From assembly GCF_000403135.1 (NCBI RefSeq), contig NZ_AQPN01000043.1:62001-126000 (forward strand): DNA of 64,000 bases, in the 5' to 3' direction. Both the position numbers and the translations under genes were made by a program. This DNA comes from Arcticibacter svalbardensis MN12-7. Its GTDB lineage: Bacteria; Bacteroidota; Bacteroidia; Sphingobacteriales; Sphingobacteriaceae. This document shows, piece after piece, positions 55,213 to 63,636 of the stretch. Within the stretch, counting starts at the first letter, position 1, and every line of letters starts with the position of its first letter. The notes under the pieces were generated by a model. It was not told the origin of the DNA. It saw nothing but the letters and a program-made list of their open reading frames with translations, and made no database searches.

Positions 55213-56441
55213 CGTTGTTCATTTATACTTTCATGAATCCCTTGGGGCTGCTTATTATTGTCTTTAAAATAAATAATAAAAAGAAGCATCACAACTGCCG
55301 CTATAGCCGCTGGAATTAGCCAGATGATGTGCCAGTCGTGACCTTCGGATGTGATATAAGCATCCACAACCGGACCTGATACTAAAGAGCCAATCATCAT
55401 ACCCACCCCGTAAGTGGCTAAAGTGATAATACCCTGTGCGGCACTTTTAAAACGTTCTCCGGCAAGAGCATCGGTATAAATTTGTCCGGTAACGAAAAAG
55501 AAATCATAACATACCCCATGCAGCACAATTCCCATAATCAGCATCCAGTAATTGGCATCTACGTTTCCAAAGGAGAAGAACAGGTAGCGTAATACCCATG
55601 CGAGCATACCAATAGCCAGCATTTTTTTCACTCCAAGCTTTAAAAAAAATACAGGAATTAAAAGCATAAATACCGTTTCGGATACTTGTCCCAATGCTTG
55701 AATAGCTGCGGCCGATTTCATGCCAGCTTCATTTAAATAGAGGTTGGTGAAGTTGTAGTAAAAAGCAAGGGGAATACATATCGCTATTGAGGAGAGAAAG
55801 AAAAGCAAATAGGACTTATTCTTTAACAACCGCAAAGCATCCAGTCCCAAAACCTCATTAACAGTTACTTTACCTGATCTTTTTACAGGAGGTGTGGCAG
55901 GTAAAAAGAAACTAAGTACACCTAGAATTGCTGAAGCTCCGGAAGCCATTTTGAAGGTAAGAGATAGCTGATTGGCCTGTTCCCAATTTAAATACCCTAT
56001 TATAACTCCTGCAACGATCCAACCAATAGTACCTAATACACGAATAGGGGGAAATTCCTTCGCAGGATTAGCCATTTGTCGGAAGGATACAGAATTGACA
56101 AGTGCCAGGGTAGGCATATAAACAATCATATACACGACGATGATGGGGAAAAAGCCATCGAAGCCTACAGCTGATGAGGCTACCCACAACAAAATACTAC
56201 CTGCAATATGCAGCACGCCCAGGATCTTTTGAGCCGAAAAATAACGGTCAGCAATAAGTCCTATAATAAAAGGCGCAATGATGGCTCCTATGGATTGGGT
56301 TAGATAGGCCAGGCTGGTTTGAGTGCCTGATGCGTTTAAATCCTTGACCAGAAATGTTCCTAAAGTAACAAACCATGCGCCCCAGATAAAGAACTCCAGG
56401 AACATCATGGTGGATAGTTTAATGCGGTTGGACGATGTCAT
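55209..56441 (-). CDS. MFS permease of the nucleoside:H+ symporter type
   Basis: This 410-aa inner-membrane protein has about 12 transmembrane segments and the NupG/XapB-like pattern: MMFLEFFIWGAWFVTLGTFL, IIAPFIIGLIADRYFSAQKIL, FFVTGQIYTDALAGERFKSA. Although the family is named for nucleosides, in this operon it most likely brings a sugar or oxidised sugar into the cytoplasm. It lies nine bases after the DUF1080 gene. Confidence 0.85.
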   Translation of the reverse strand: MTSSNRIKLSTMMFLEFFIWGAWFVTLGTFLVKDLNASGTQTSLAYLTQSIGAIIAPFIIGLIADRYFSAQKILGVLHIAGSILLWVASSAVGFDGFFPIIVVYMIVYMPTLALVNSVSFRQMANPAKEFPPIRVLGTIGWIVAGVIIGYLNWEQANQLSLTFKMASGASAILGVLSFFLPATPPVKRSGKVTVNEVLGLDALRLLKNKSYLLFFLSSIAICIPLAFYYNFTNLYLNEAGMKSAAAIQALGQVSETVFMLLIPVFFLKLGVKKMLAIGMLAWVLRYLFFSFGNVDANYWMLIMGIVLHGVCYDFFFVTGQIYTDALAGERFKSAAQGIITLATYGVGMMIGSLVSGPVVDAYITSEGHDWHIIWLIPAAIAAVVMLLFIIYFKDNNKQPQGIHESINEQR

Positions 56442-56450
56442 TATTTATAA

Positions 56451-57185
56451 TTAAAGTTCTTTAATTTTAATATTACGATACCAAACCTCGTTTCCATGGT
56501 CTTGTAAGGCGATCTTACCTGATTTGTATATCGAAAAATCAGGCATAGAAGCAAACTTACTTCCTGCAACCAATTTCTTCCAGTTGGCATCCCACAAAGT
56601 TGTGGTTACCACCTTTGTACCATTCAGAAATAACTCAAGCTTGCCTTTTCTACTTACAATTTCTGCTTTGTTCCATTCTCCAACAGCTTTAACGGGTTCT
56701 GTATTACTGGAGATCAAGTCATACAAGTCACCTGCCCGATGTTTTGGAATTTTGCCATCAGGATGACCATCGTTATCTAAAACCTGCATTTCCAGCCCAG
56801 TATTATACGTATCAGGGTATTTTGCCTTATCATCGTGTACATAAAAGATAATTCCACTGTTTCCGTTTGCTGATATTTTCCATTCCAGCATCAGATCGAA
56901 GTCTTTGTACTCTTGATCAGTAACCAAATCGCCACCCGCGACACCTGCCGCCTTTGCAGCAGCATCCAAATGGATTGCCCCATCTTCCACTTTCCAGGCA
57001 GCACCTGTTGTAGTTTGGCCATACGAGTGCCAACCCTTGGTAGATTGGCCATCAAATAATATTTTCCAGGGAGCCGCAGTTGGAGATGATACTTGTGAAG
57101 CGTTCTCTGCATCATCCGGTTTATTAAAAGCTGTTATTCCCACAATAATAAATAGGGTTGAAATTGTTAGAAATACTTTTTTCAT
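56451..57185 (-). CDS. DUF1080 protein (3-keto-glycoside hydrolase family)
   Basis: This 244-aa secreted protein has a signal peptide (to about residue 20) and a DUF1080 laminin-G-like jelly roll (WKILFDGQSTKGWHSYG, DFDLMLEWKISANGNSGIIF, GKIALQDHGNEVWYRNIKIK). Characterised family members split 3-keto-disaccharides and 3-keto-glucosides. The adjacent dehydrogenase genes could supply such a substrate, supporting that role. It starts five bases after the cytochrome gene. Confidence 0.85.
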   Translation of the reverse strand: MKKVFLTISTLFIIVGITAFNKPDDAENASQVSSPTAAPWKILFDGQSTKGWHSYGQTTTGAAWKVEDGAIHLDAAAKAAGVAGGDLVTDQEYKDFDLMLEWKISANGNSGIIFYVHDDKAKYPDTYNTGLEMQVLDNDGHPDGKIPKHRAGDLYDLISSNTEPVKAVGEWNKAEIVSRKGKLELFLNGTKVVTTTLWDANWKKLVAGSKFASMPDFSIYKSGKIALQDHGNEVWYRNIKIKEL

Positions 57186-57190
57186 AGATT

Positions 57191-57640
57191 CTATTGATTT
57201 AGAGAGAGTATATATTTTACCATTTCATGAGCATCCTGATCACTGACTGCAGGATGAGGTGTCATAGGCACATCACCCCATACTCCACTTCCACCTTTGA
57301 TAATTTTACCAGCAAGCAGGTTAATATTGTCATCCGTTGGTTTGTATTTTTTAGCCACATCAACATAAGATGGACCCACCAATTTGGCTTTCTCCTGGTG
57401 ACAGCTTAAACAATCGGACGACTTGATTAGCTGAGCACCTTTTTCATAAGCGCCCTGAGGAGACTCCCCGGCATTACGGTTTGTTCCCAGGTCATTTACA
57501 TTCGTATCCACTTCCGTTTGCCGGGTAGCAGCAGCCATATCCGAAGCACTTAAAGAATCGCCACTTGTACTCTTTTCCGATGGAGATGTACAGGAAAGAA
57601 GCAGTATATTGAGGCACAACAGAGGTATTATGTTTTTCAT
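57191..57640 (-). CDS. Lipoprotein cytochrome c
   Basis: This 149-aa protein has a lipoprotein signal (IPLLCLNILLLSC) and one haem site, CLSCH, near residue 78, with the likely sixth-ligand Met in DVPMTPH. The frame is open to a TTG at 57661, but the ATG at 57640 fits the signal. It probably takes electrons from the flavin dehydrogenase encoded in the same operon and passes them to the respiratory chain. It is the cytochrome class seen as a third subunit in related glucose and gluconate dehydrogenases. Confidence 0.88.
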   Translation of the reverse strand: MKNIIPLLCLNILLLSCTSPSEKSTSGDSLSASDMAAATRQTEVDTNVNDLGTNRNAGESPQGAYEKGAQLIKSSDCLSCHQEKAKLVGPSYVDVAKKYKPTDDNINLLAGKIIKGGSGVWGDVPMTPHPAVSDQDAHEMVKYILSLNQ

Positions 57641-57667
57641 GATAGATTTTGTAGATTTCAATTTGGT

Positions 57668-58723
57668 TTAATCCAGACCTATAAATTTTTTATTTAGTTC
57701 TTCATTTGTTCCACTGCTGGCAAAGTCATCAAAAGCCTTATCCGTAACGCGAATTATATGATCTTTAATAAATTGTGCCCCTTCTCGTGCTCCATCATCA
57801 GCATTCTTTAAAGCGCATTCCCATTCCATAACAGCCCAACCTTCAAAACCATAGGCCGTTAGCTTACTAAAGACAGACTTGAAATTCACCTGTCCATCAC
57901 CTAAAGAGCGGAACCTTCCGGCCCTGTCTACCCAGGATTGGTATCCACCATATACACCCTGTTTACCGGTAGGGTTAAACTCCGCGTCTTTCACATGAAA
58001 CATTTTGATCCGTTCATGATAATGATCGATATAAGCCAGGTAATCCAGACACTGTAAAACAAAATGCGAAGGATCGTATAAAAGACATGCCCTTGGATGG
58101 TTATTTACTTTTTCAAGGAACATTTCATAAGTTATACCATCGTGAAGATCCTCACCGGGATGTATTTCATAACATAAATCAACTCCATAACTATCAAATA
58201 CATCCAGAATAGGGCTCCAGCGTTTAGCAAGTTCAGTAAATCCCTCTTCTACTATTCCAGCCGGACGCTGTGGCCATGGATATACTAATGGCCACAGTAA
58301 TGCGCCACTAAAAGTAGCATGAGCCTTTAATCCAAGGTTATATGAAGCCTGTGCAGCATATTTTAATTGCTGAACAGCCCATTCCTTTCTTGCTGCAGGA
58401 TTCTGGCGATACTTTTCGGGAGCAAAGCCATCGAATAAAAGATCGTAAGCCGGGTTTACAGCTACCAATTGCCCTTGCAGATGCGTTGATAATTCAGTAA
58501 TTTGAAGTCCTGCCTCTTCAACAGTTCCTTTAATTTCATCTGCATAGGTCTTACTTTCAGCAGCCTTTTGCAGATCTATAAAACGGTTGTCTGTCGTAGG
58601 GATCTGCACACCTTCAAACCCCATTTCTTTCGCCCAGGCACATATGGATTTCAAACTATTAAAAGGAGCTTCAGCTCCAATAAACTGAGCTAAAAAAACA
58701 GCCGGACCATTTATTGTTTTCAT
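57668..58723 (-). CDS. Xylose-isomerase-like TIM-barrel protein, cytoplasmic
   Basis: This 351-aa protein has no signal peptide. The TIM-barrel signatures include VQIPTTDNRFIDLQKA, LCYEIHPGEDLHDG, LLYDPSHFVLQ, FHVKDAEFNPTGKQG and AVMEWECALKN, with the metal-binding Glu, Asp, His and Glu of the fold. It lies three bases after a cytoplasmic Gfo/Idh gene, so it probably acts with that enzyme inside the cell. The substrate is unknown. Confidence 0.85.
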   Translation of the reverse strand: MKTINGPAVFLAQFIGAEAPFNSLKSICAWAKEMGFEGVQIPTTDNRFIDLQKAAESKTYADEIKGTVEEAGLQITELSTHLQGQLVAVNPAYDLLFDGFAPEKYRQNPAARKEWAVQQLKYAAQASYNLGLKAHATFSGALLWPLVYPWPQRPAGIVEEGFTELAKRWSPILDVFDSYGVDLCYEIHPGEDLHDGITYEMFLEKVNNHPRACLLYDPSHFVLQCLDYLAYIDHYHERIKMFHVKDAEFNPTGKQGVYGGYQSWVDRAGRFRSLGDGQVNFKSVFSKLTAYGFEGWAVMEWECALKNADDGAREGAQFIKDHIIRVTDKAFDDFASSGTNEELNKKFIGLD

Positions 58724-58726
58724 TAT

Positions 58727-59887
58727 TTATACGTTAAATTCTAACCATTTAGTTTCCGACTGACCAGAGGCAATAACATGCTCAATAAAGGCCATTCCTC
58801 TTATTCCTTCCTCTATTCCCGGATAGTCAAGCCATTCCTTCTGAGGTTTTTCTTGCATAAGTTGCGCACGGATAGTCAGTGCAAAGTTCCTGTACAAATT
58901 TGCAAATGCCTCCAGATATCCTTCAGGATGTCCAGCAGGCGTTCTTGAATTATGCAGCGCATAAGAACTTAAATAGGAAGCACCTGTACGCAATATTTCT
59001 GTAGGTTTATCAAGCCATTTCAGCAGAAGTGTATTGGCATCATTTTGCTGCCAGTCTAAACCACCCTGCTTTCCATAAAGCCTGATCCTGATATTGTTTT
59101 CTTCGCCAGCAGCAACTTGTGTGGCAATAAGCACGCCGCTTGCCCCATTTGAAAACTTCATTAATACAGCTCCATCATCATCAAGCTGCCGACCGCTCAC
59201 TACCTTGTTAATATCAGCACAGATACTAACTACCTGCAAATGGCTCACATATTCAGCCAGATTAAAAGCATGCGACCCAATATCACCCATAGCACCAGCA
59301 ACGCCACTCTTAGCCGGGTCTGTTCTCCATAGCGCCTGTTTATTATCCCTCCCTTCCTCAAACCGGCTCAACCAGCCTTGTGGGTATTCGACATACACTT
59401 TTCTAATCTCACCAAGTCTGCCAGAAGCGACTATCTGCCTCGCTTCTTTGAGCATGGGATAACCAGTATACGTATGTGTAAGGCAAAACAATTTACCTGT
59501 ACGCTCTATGATTTCTTTTAATAAGCGTGCCTCTTCGAAAGTAAAAGTGGCCGGTTTATCCAAGATAACATGAAAGCCTGATTCTAAAGCAAGTTTCGCA
59601 GGTTCAAAATGAAGGTGATTGGGCGTAACGATACTGATTACCTGAACCCGTTCATTTTCAGGAAGCCGAACTTCAGTATGAATCATCTGCTGATAAGTAT
59701 CATAGATGCGGTCAGCAGCCAGACCAAGTAAGTTACCAGTAGCTCTTGACTTATCAGGATCACTGCTAAATGCGCCACAAACTAAGGTATATTCGTCATC
59801 CATCCGGGCGGCAATGCGATGAACTGCTCCAATAAAGGCACCCTGTCCCCCGCCTATCATCCCTAACCGGATCTTTAAAGTGCCCAT
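58727..59887 (-). CDS. Gfo/Idh/MocA-family oxidoreductase, cytoplasmic
   Basis: This 386-aa protein lacks a signal peptide and has the Gfo/Idh N-terminal Rossmann domain (LGMIGGGQGAFIGAVHRIA, SIVTPNHLHFEPAKLAL, ILDKPATFTFEEA with the catalytic EKP-like motif as DKP) and a C-terminal alpha/beta domain. It starts 13 bases inside the end of the GDH3-like gene. It may reduce or oxidise C3 of an imported keto sugar with NAD(P), a reaction known for the family. Confidence 0.87.
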   Translation of the reverse strand: MGTLKIRLGMIGGGQGAFIGAVHRIAARMDDEYTLVCGAFSSDPDKSRATGNLLGLAADRIYDTYQQMIHTEVRLPENERVQVISIVTPNHLHFEPAKLALESGFHVILDKPATFTFEEARLLKEIIERTGKLFCLTHTYTGYPMLKEARQIVASGRLGEIRKVYVEYPQGWLSRFEEGRDNKQALWRTDPAKSGVAGAMGDIGSHAFNLAEYVSHLQVVSICADINKVVSGRQLDDDGAVLMKFSNGASGVLIATQVAAGEENNIRIRLYGKQGGLDWQQNDANTLLLKWLDKPTEILRTGASYLSSYALHNSRTPAGHPEGYLEAFANLYRNFALTIRAQLMQEKPQKEWLDYPGIEEGIRGMAFIEHVIASGQSETKWLEFNV

Positions 59888-60444
59888 GCCCGATCTCCTT
59901 TTTTATAATCCATACAGCCATCATACCTTCCAGGAATAGGCAGATAGCGCAGGGCTTTAGTTGCACCAACTTCAGAAGTAAAATAGCCTAAAAGAGTGAG
60001 CTGTTTCATCATACTAAAATAATGATTTGGGTCTTCAGGCTTCTTTTCTTTGGCGTATTTTTTCTGTTCCTCATCCAGCGTCTTTAAAAACTCAGTACGG
60101 CTTGTGGAATCTCCTTTAAGGAATGATGACCCATACTTTTTATAGAATGACTTATCCAGATCAGATAATCCTTTCGTAAATACTTTCTGATCTTCAGGAA
60201 TATAACAATCCTGCACCATTACCGTCATAAAGGCCCCCACTTTAGCAGCCTTAGCTCCTGGTGTAGATGTTTGAGGAAGTATTGTTTCTGCAATTTCATC
60301 CAGTAATAATAGCTGATCCTGATCAAACAGATCATTTACTTTATCGGGCGAGGGGTTGCAACCTATTTGCATAAAAAGCTCTGCACCCAGTACAGTTCCG
60401 CCCATGATTAAGGCGACTTTTCTTATTGCTTCTCTTCTATCCAT
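59875..60444 (-). CDS. Gluconate 2-dehydrogenase subunit 3-like protein
   Basis: This 189-aa protein has a Tat-type signal (DRREAIRKVALIMGGTVLG) and the GDH subunit 3 pattern (LLLDEIAETILPQTSTPGAKAAKVG split by LLL runs, FMTVMVQDCY, and the C-terminal GYFTSEVGATKALRYLPIPG). In three-subunit sugar dehydrogenases the small subunit carries the flavoprotein through the Tat pathway as a hitchhiker. Its neighbours, the GMC enzyme and cytochrome c, complete that complex. No Cys pair for a disulfide to the large subunit is certain. Confidence 0.86.
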   Translation of the reverse strand: MDRREAIRKVALIMGGTVLGAELFMQIGCNPSPDKVNDLFDQDQLLLLDEIAETILPQTSTPGAKAAKVGAFMTVMVQDCYIPEDQKVFTKGLSDLDKSFYKKYGSSFLKGDSTSRTEFLKTLDEEQKKYAKEKKPEDPNHYFSMMKQLTLLGYFTSEVGATKALRYLPIPGRYDGCMDYKKGDRAWAL

Positions 60445-60460
60445 AAGATTTAGAATTCAA

Positions 60461-61930
60461 TTAAATATCCAATGACCAGCCTTCACGATACTGCCTTTTT
60501 ACGAATTGATTTACATCATCAAAATTGGTTACTTTCATCTGCTGATTATCCCATAATAACTTGATATACCGTCCCGGATAATCCATACCCTTACCATCTG
60601 TTTTAGGTTTTTGTACATCAAAACCACGTATGGCAAGATTTGCCATCAGCAATGCTTCGGTAACCGGACCAGCAATAGAAAAAGGAGAACTGACTTCTTT
60701 TTTCCCCCAACCGGCAATACAAGCTTCAACCCATTGGGCATAATGACCGTCAGCACCACCGGGCACTCTGGTTATAGTTGGGGCAATTTGAACAGTAGCA
60801 GCCCGCGACAATGGTAGCAATCTTGGATCTGCACCATAGGTACTGCACATCATTTTACCTTTTGTTCCAATGAATAAAGTTCCATTTCCACCGTCTCCAA
60901 AAAGCTCAGTAGGGGCAAGTTCAGCAGGACGTTCCGGCTGAATTCCTCCATCCATCCAGTGTAAAGTTACCTCACCCGTTGTTTTAGGGGTAGCAGGAAA
61001 AGTCATGGTAACATGACTCGAAGGAGGACAACTTTCAGGGAAGTACCCCCTTTTAAACTCATCCACATAAACACTTCCAACACTGCATTGCACATCCTTG
61101 ACGTAGGACAGGCCAAGAACACGAAATGCGGGCTCAATTAAATGACAGCCCATATCCCCCAAAGCACCTGTACCGTAATCCCACCAGCCACGCCAATTAA
61201 AGGGCACCAGCTTATCGATGTAATTTTTAGAAGGCGCAGTACCAAGCCACAGATCCCAGTCCAGTTCCTTTGGAACCGGTACATTGGTTTGAGGCCATGG
61301 AATCCCTTGAGGCCACACCGGGCGGTCTGTCCAGCTGTAAACTGTATGCACATCTCCAATCACGCCGGCATTATACCATTCCATTAATTGGCGCACACCA
61401 TCTCCTGAAGCACCTTGGTTACCCATTTGAGTAACTACTTTATATTTTTTTGCTGCATCAGTTAAAGCACGTGCTTCGAAAATATCATGAGTAAGCGGTT
61501 TTTGAACATACACATGTTTGTCTAACTGCATAGCGGCCAAAGCTATCACTGCATGATTATGATCAGGCGTAGAAACGGTTACCCCATCGATATGCTTGGC
61601 CTCTTTATCCAGCATTTTACGCCAGTCCTTATAATATTTGGCTTTAGGAAAATTCTTTACTGTTGTGGCCGCACGACGATCGTCCACGTCACATAAGTAC
61701 CCGATATCAGCCTTTCCACTTTGGAATATACTGGTTATATCACTAGCACCTTTACCTCCGACGCCTACGGATGCCACGATTAAACGATCGCTGGGTGCCA
61801 AAAAGCCTTTTCCCCCAAGCACATGCCGGGGAACGATCATGAATGCAGCAGCAGTTACAGCTGCATTTTTAATAAAAGTCCTTCTCGATTCACTACTTAC
61901 AGGTTTAGAAGGTAGAGTATGATCTGACAT
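60461..61930 (-). CDS. Gfo/Idh/MocA-family oxidoreductase with Tat signal
   Basis: This 489-aa protein has a Tat signal (SRRTFIKNAAVTAAAFMIV), a Rossmann domain (VASVGVGGKGASDI, VSTPDHNHAVIALAAM, YVQKPLTHDIFEA with the catalytic QKP in place of EKP) and a long C-terminal domain (GALGDMGCHLIEPAF). The Tat export implies a tightly bound, folded NAD(P) cofactor in the periplasm, as in glucose-fructose oxidoreductase. It lies 20 bases after the GMC gene and probably acts on the same sugar. Confidence 0.88.
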   Translation of the reverse strand: MSDHTLPSKPVSSESRRTFIKNAAVTAAAFMIVPRHVLGGKGFLAPSDRLIVASVGVGGKGASDITSIFQSGKADIGYLCDVDDRRAATTVKNFPKAKYYKDWRKMLDKEAKHIDGVTVSTPDHNHAVIALAAMQLDKHVYVQKPLTHDIFEARALTDAAKKYKVVTQMGNQGASGDGVRQLMEWYNAGVIGDVHTVYSWTDRPVWPQGIPWPQTNVPVPKELDWDLWLGTAPSKNYIDKLVPFNWRGWWDYGTGALGDMGCHLIEPAFRVLGLSYVKDVQCSVGSVYVDEFKRGYFPESCPPSSHVTMTFPATPKTTGEVTLHWMDGGIQPERPAELAPTELFGDGGNGTLFIGTKGKMMCSTYGADPRLLPLSRAATVQIAPTITRVPGGADGHYAQWVEACIAGWGKKEVSSPFSIAGPVTEALLMANLAIRGFDVQKPKTDGKGMDYPGRYIKLLWDNQQMKVTNFDDVNQFVKRQYREGWSLDI

Positions 61931-61950
61931 ATGATTTTTATTTAATAAGC

Positions 61951-63636
61951 TTAAGCAATAGTATTTCCCCTTTTCAACTCTTTAGCGGCATAATCAACAG
62001 CCCTCGCTGTTAATGCCATATAGGTTAAGGAGGGGTTTACGCAACTTGCAGAAGTCATACAAGAGCCATCTGTTACGAATACATTTTTTGCATCCCAAAC
62101 CTGGTTCCACTCATTCAAAACAGACGTTTTTGGATCCCTTCCCATGCGGGCGGTACCCATTTCATGGATCCCCTGTCCCATCGCATAACCAGAGTCGTAT
62201 GTTTTCGCATCTTTAACACCTGCAGCTTGCAGCATCTCCTGCGCATCGATCATCATATCTTTGCGCATGGCATGTTCATTTTCCCTTATCTCACAGTCAA
62301 AGGCCAAAACAGGGAGCCCCCATTTATCCTTTACCTTTTTATCCAGTGAAATTTTATTGTCATGATAAGGCAGAGTTTCCCCAAAGGCACCTATTCCAAT
62401 CCGCCAACTTCCAGGCTCAGATAAAGCATCTTTAAACTCTGCTCCTATATTAAATTCGGCAATTTCTCTGCCCCAATTATCCCTTGATGCACTTCCCTGG
62501 TAGCCAAATCCACGCAGATAATCCCGTTTATCGCCAAAGAGGTTTCTAAACCTTGGCACATAGATTCCATTTGGCCTTCTGCCGTAATAATATTTATCCT
62601 CATAGCCCTCTACTGTGCCAGAAGCTCCACATCTAAAATGGTGATCCATCACATTATGACCAAGTTCACCACTGCTGCTTCCTAATCCTCCATCCCAGAC
62701 ATCAGTTGCCGAATTCATTAAGATCCATGCTGAGTTCATAGATGAAGCACAGAGAAAGACTACTTTTGCATGGTATTCTACTGTTTTATTTGTCTCCGCA
62801 TCCAGAACCTCTACTCCTTTTGCCTTTTTAGTATTCTTATCATACAAAACACGGGTTACAATGGACCAGGGCCTAAGCGTTAAATTACCGGTAGCCATAG
62901 CTGCTGGAAGTGTGGAGGACTGCGAACTGAAGTAGGCACCAAACTGACAGCCTAACCAGCATTTGTTTCTATACTGACAGTTTGTACGGTCGTTATGAGG
63001 GGCAGTAAGATTTGCACTTCTGCCCATAATCATGGTCCGGGAATTATTATAATGCTTTTTTATGCGTGCCGCAACATCCTTCTCCACACAATTCATCTCC
63101 ATAGCAGGCAGATAATCGCCATCAGGTAGCTGCGCTAATCCATCCTTTGATCCGTTTACACCTGCAAACTTTTCGGCATAACTATACCAGGGTGCAATGT
63201 CCTTATAACGTATTGGCCAATCTACAGCGATACCTTCTTTTTTATTGGCTTCAAAATCAAAATCACTAAACCGGTAACTTTGCCTTCCCCAGGTAAGCGA
63301 TCTACCGCCCACCTGATAACCTCTGTACCAATCAAATCGCTTTGTTTCAACATAAGGACTTTCTTTTTCATTGACCCAATAACTCAGATTAGTTTCGTTT
63401 AGGGTATAATCCCGATTAAGTACAGGATAGTCATGGATCATTTCCTGGGTCTTACCACCACGGTGTTCGTAATCCCAGGGGTTTTTATTGGCATTAACGT
63501 AGTCTTTAATATGTTCTACATTCCGGCCACGCTCGAGTAACAGCGTTTTGAATCCTTTTTGACTTAGCTCCTTTGCTGCCCATCCTCCTGAGATACCTGA
63601 GCCCACAACTATTGCATCATACAAATTATCTGACAT
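61951..63636 (-). CDS. GMC-family flavin dehydrogenase with likely 3Fe-4S motif
   Basis: This 561-aa protein has the FAD-binding motif VVGSGISGGWAAKEL at about 10-24, and the GMC C-terminal domain ending in HEMGTARMGRDP and SCVNPSLTYMALTARA. A Cys pattern C220-x5-C226-x3-C230 in TNCQYRNKCWLGCQFGAY matches the spacing of the 3Fe-4S ligands I recall for FAD-dependent glucose dehydrogenase. It has no signal peptide of its own, so export would depend on the GDH3-like partner. As first gene of the operon it probably oxidises the glycoside, passing electrons to the cytochrome. Confidence 0.88.
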   Translation of the reverse strand: MSDNLYDAIVVGSGISGGWAAKELSQKGFKTLLLERGRNVEHIKDYVNANKNPWDYEHRGGKTQEMIHDYPVLNRDYTLNETNLSYWVNEKESPYVETKRFDWYRGYQVGGRSLTWGRQSYRFSDFDFEANKKEGIAVDWPIRYKDIAPWYSYAEKFAGVNGSKDGLAQLPDGDYLPAMEMNCVEKDVAARIKKHYNNSRTMIMGRSANLTAPHNDRTNCQYRNKCWLGCQFGAYFSSQSSTLPAAMATGNLTLRPWSIVTRVLYDKNTKKAKGVEVLDAETNKTVEYHAKVVFLCASSMNSAWILMNSATDVWDGGLGSSSGELGHNVMDHHFRCGASGTVEGYEDKYYYGRRPNGIYVPRFRNLFGDKRDYLRGFGYQGSASRDNWGREIAEFNIGAEFKDALSEPGSWRIGIGAFGETLPYHDNKISLDKKVKDKWGLPVLAFDCEIRENEHAMRKDMMIDAQEMLQAAGVKDAKTYDSGYAMGQGIHEMGTARMGRDPKTSVLNEWNQVWDAKNVFVTDGSCMTSASCVNPSLTYMALTARAVDYAAKELKRGNTIA

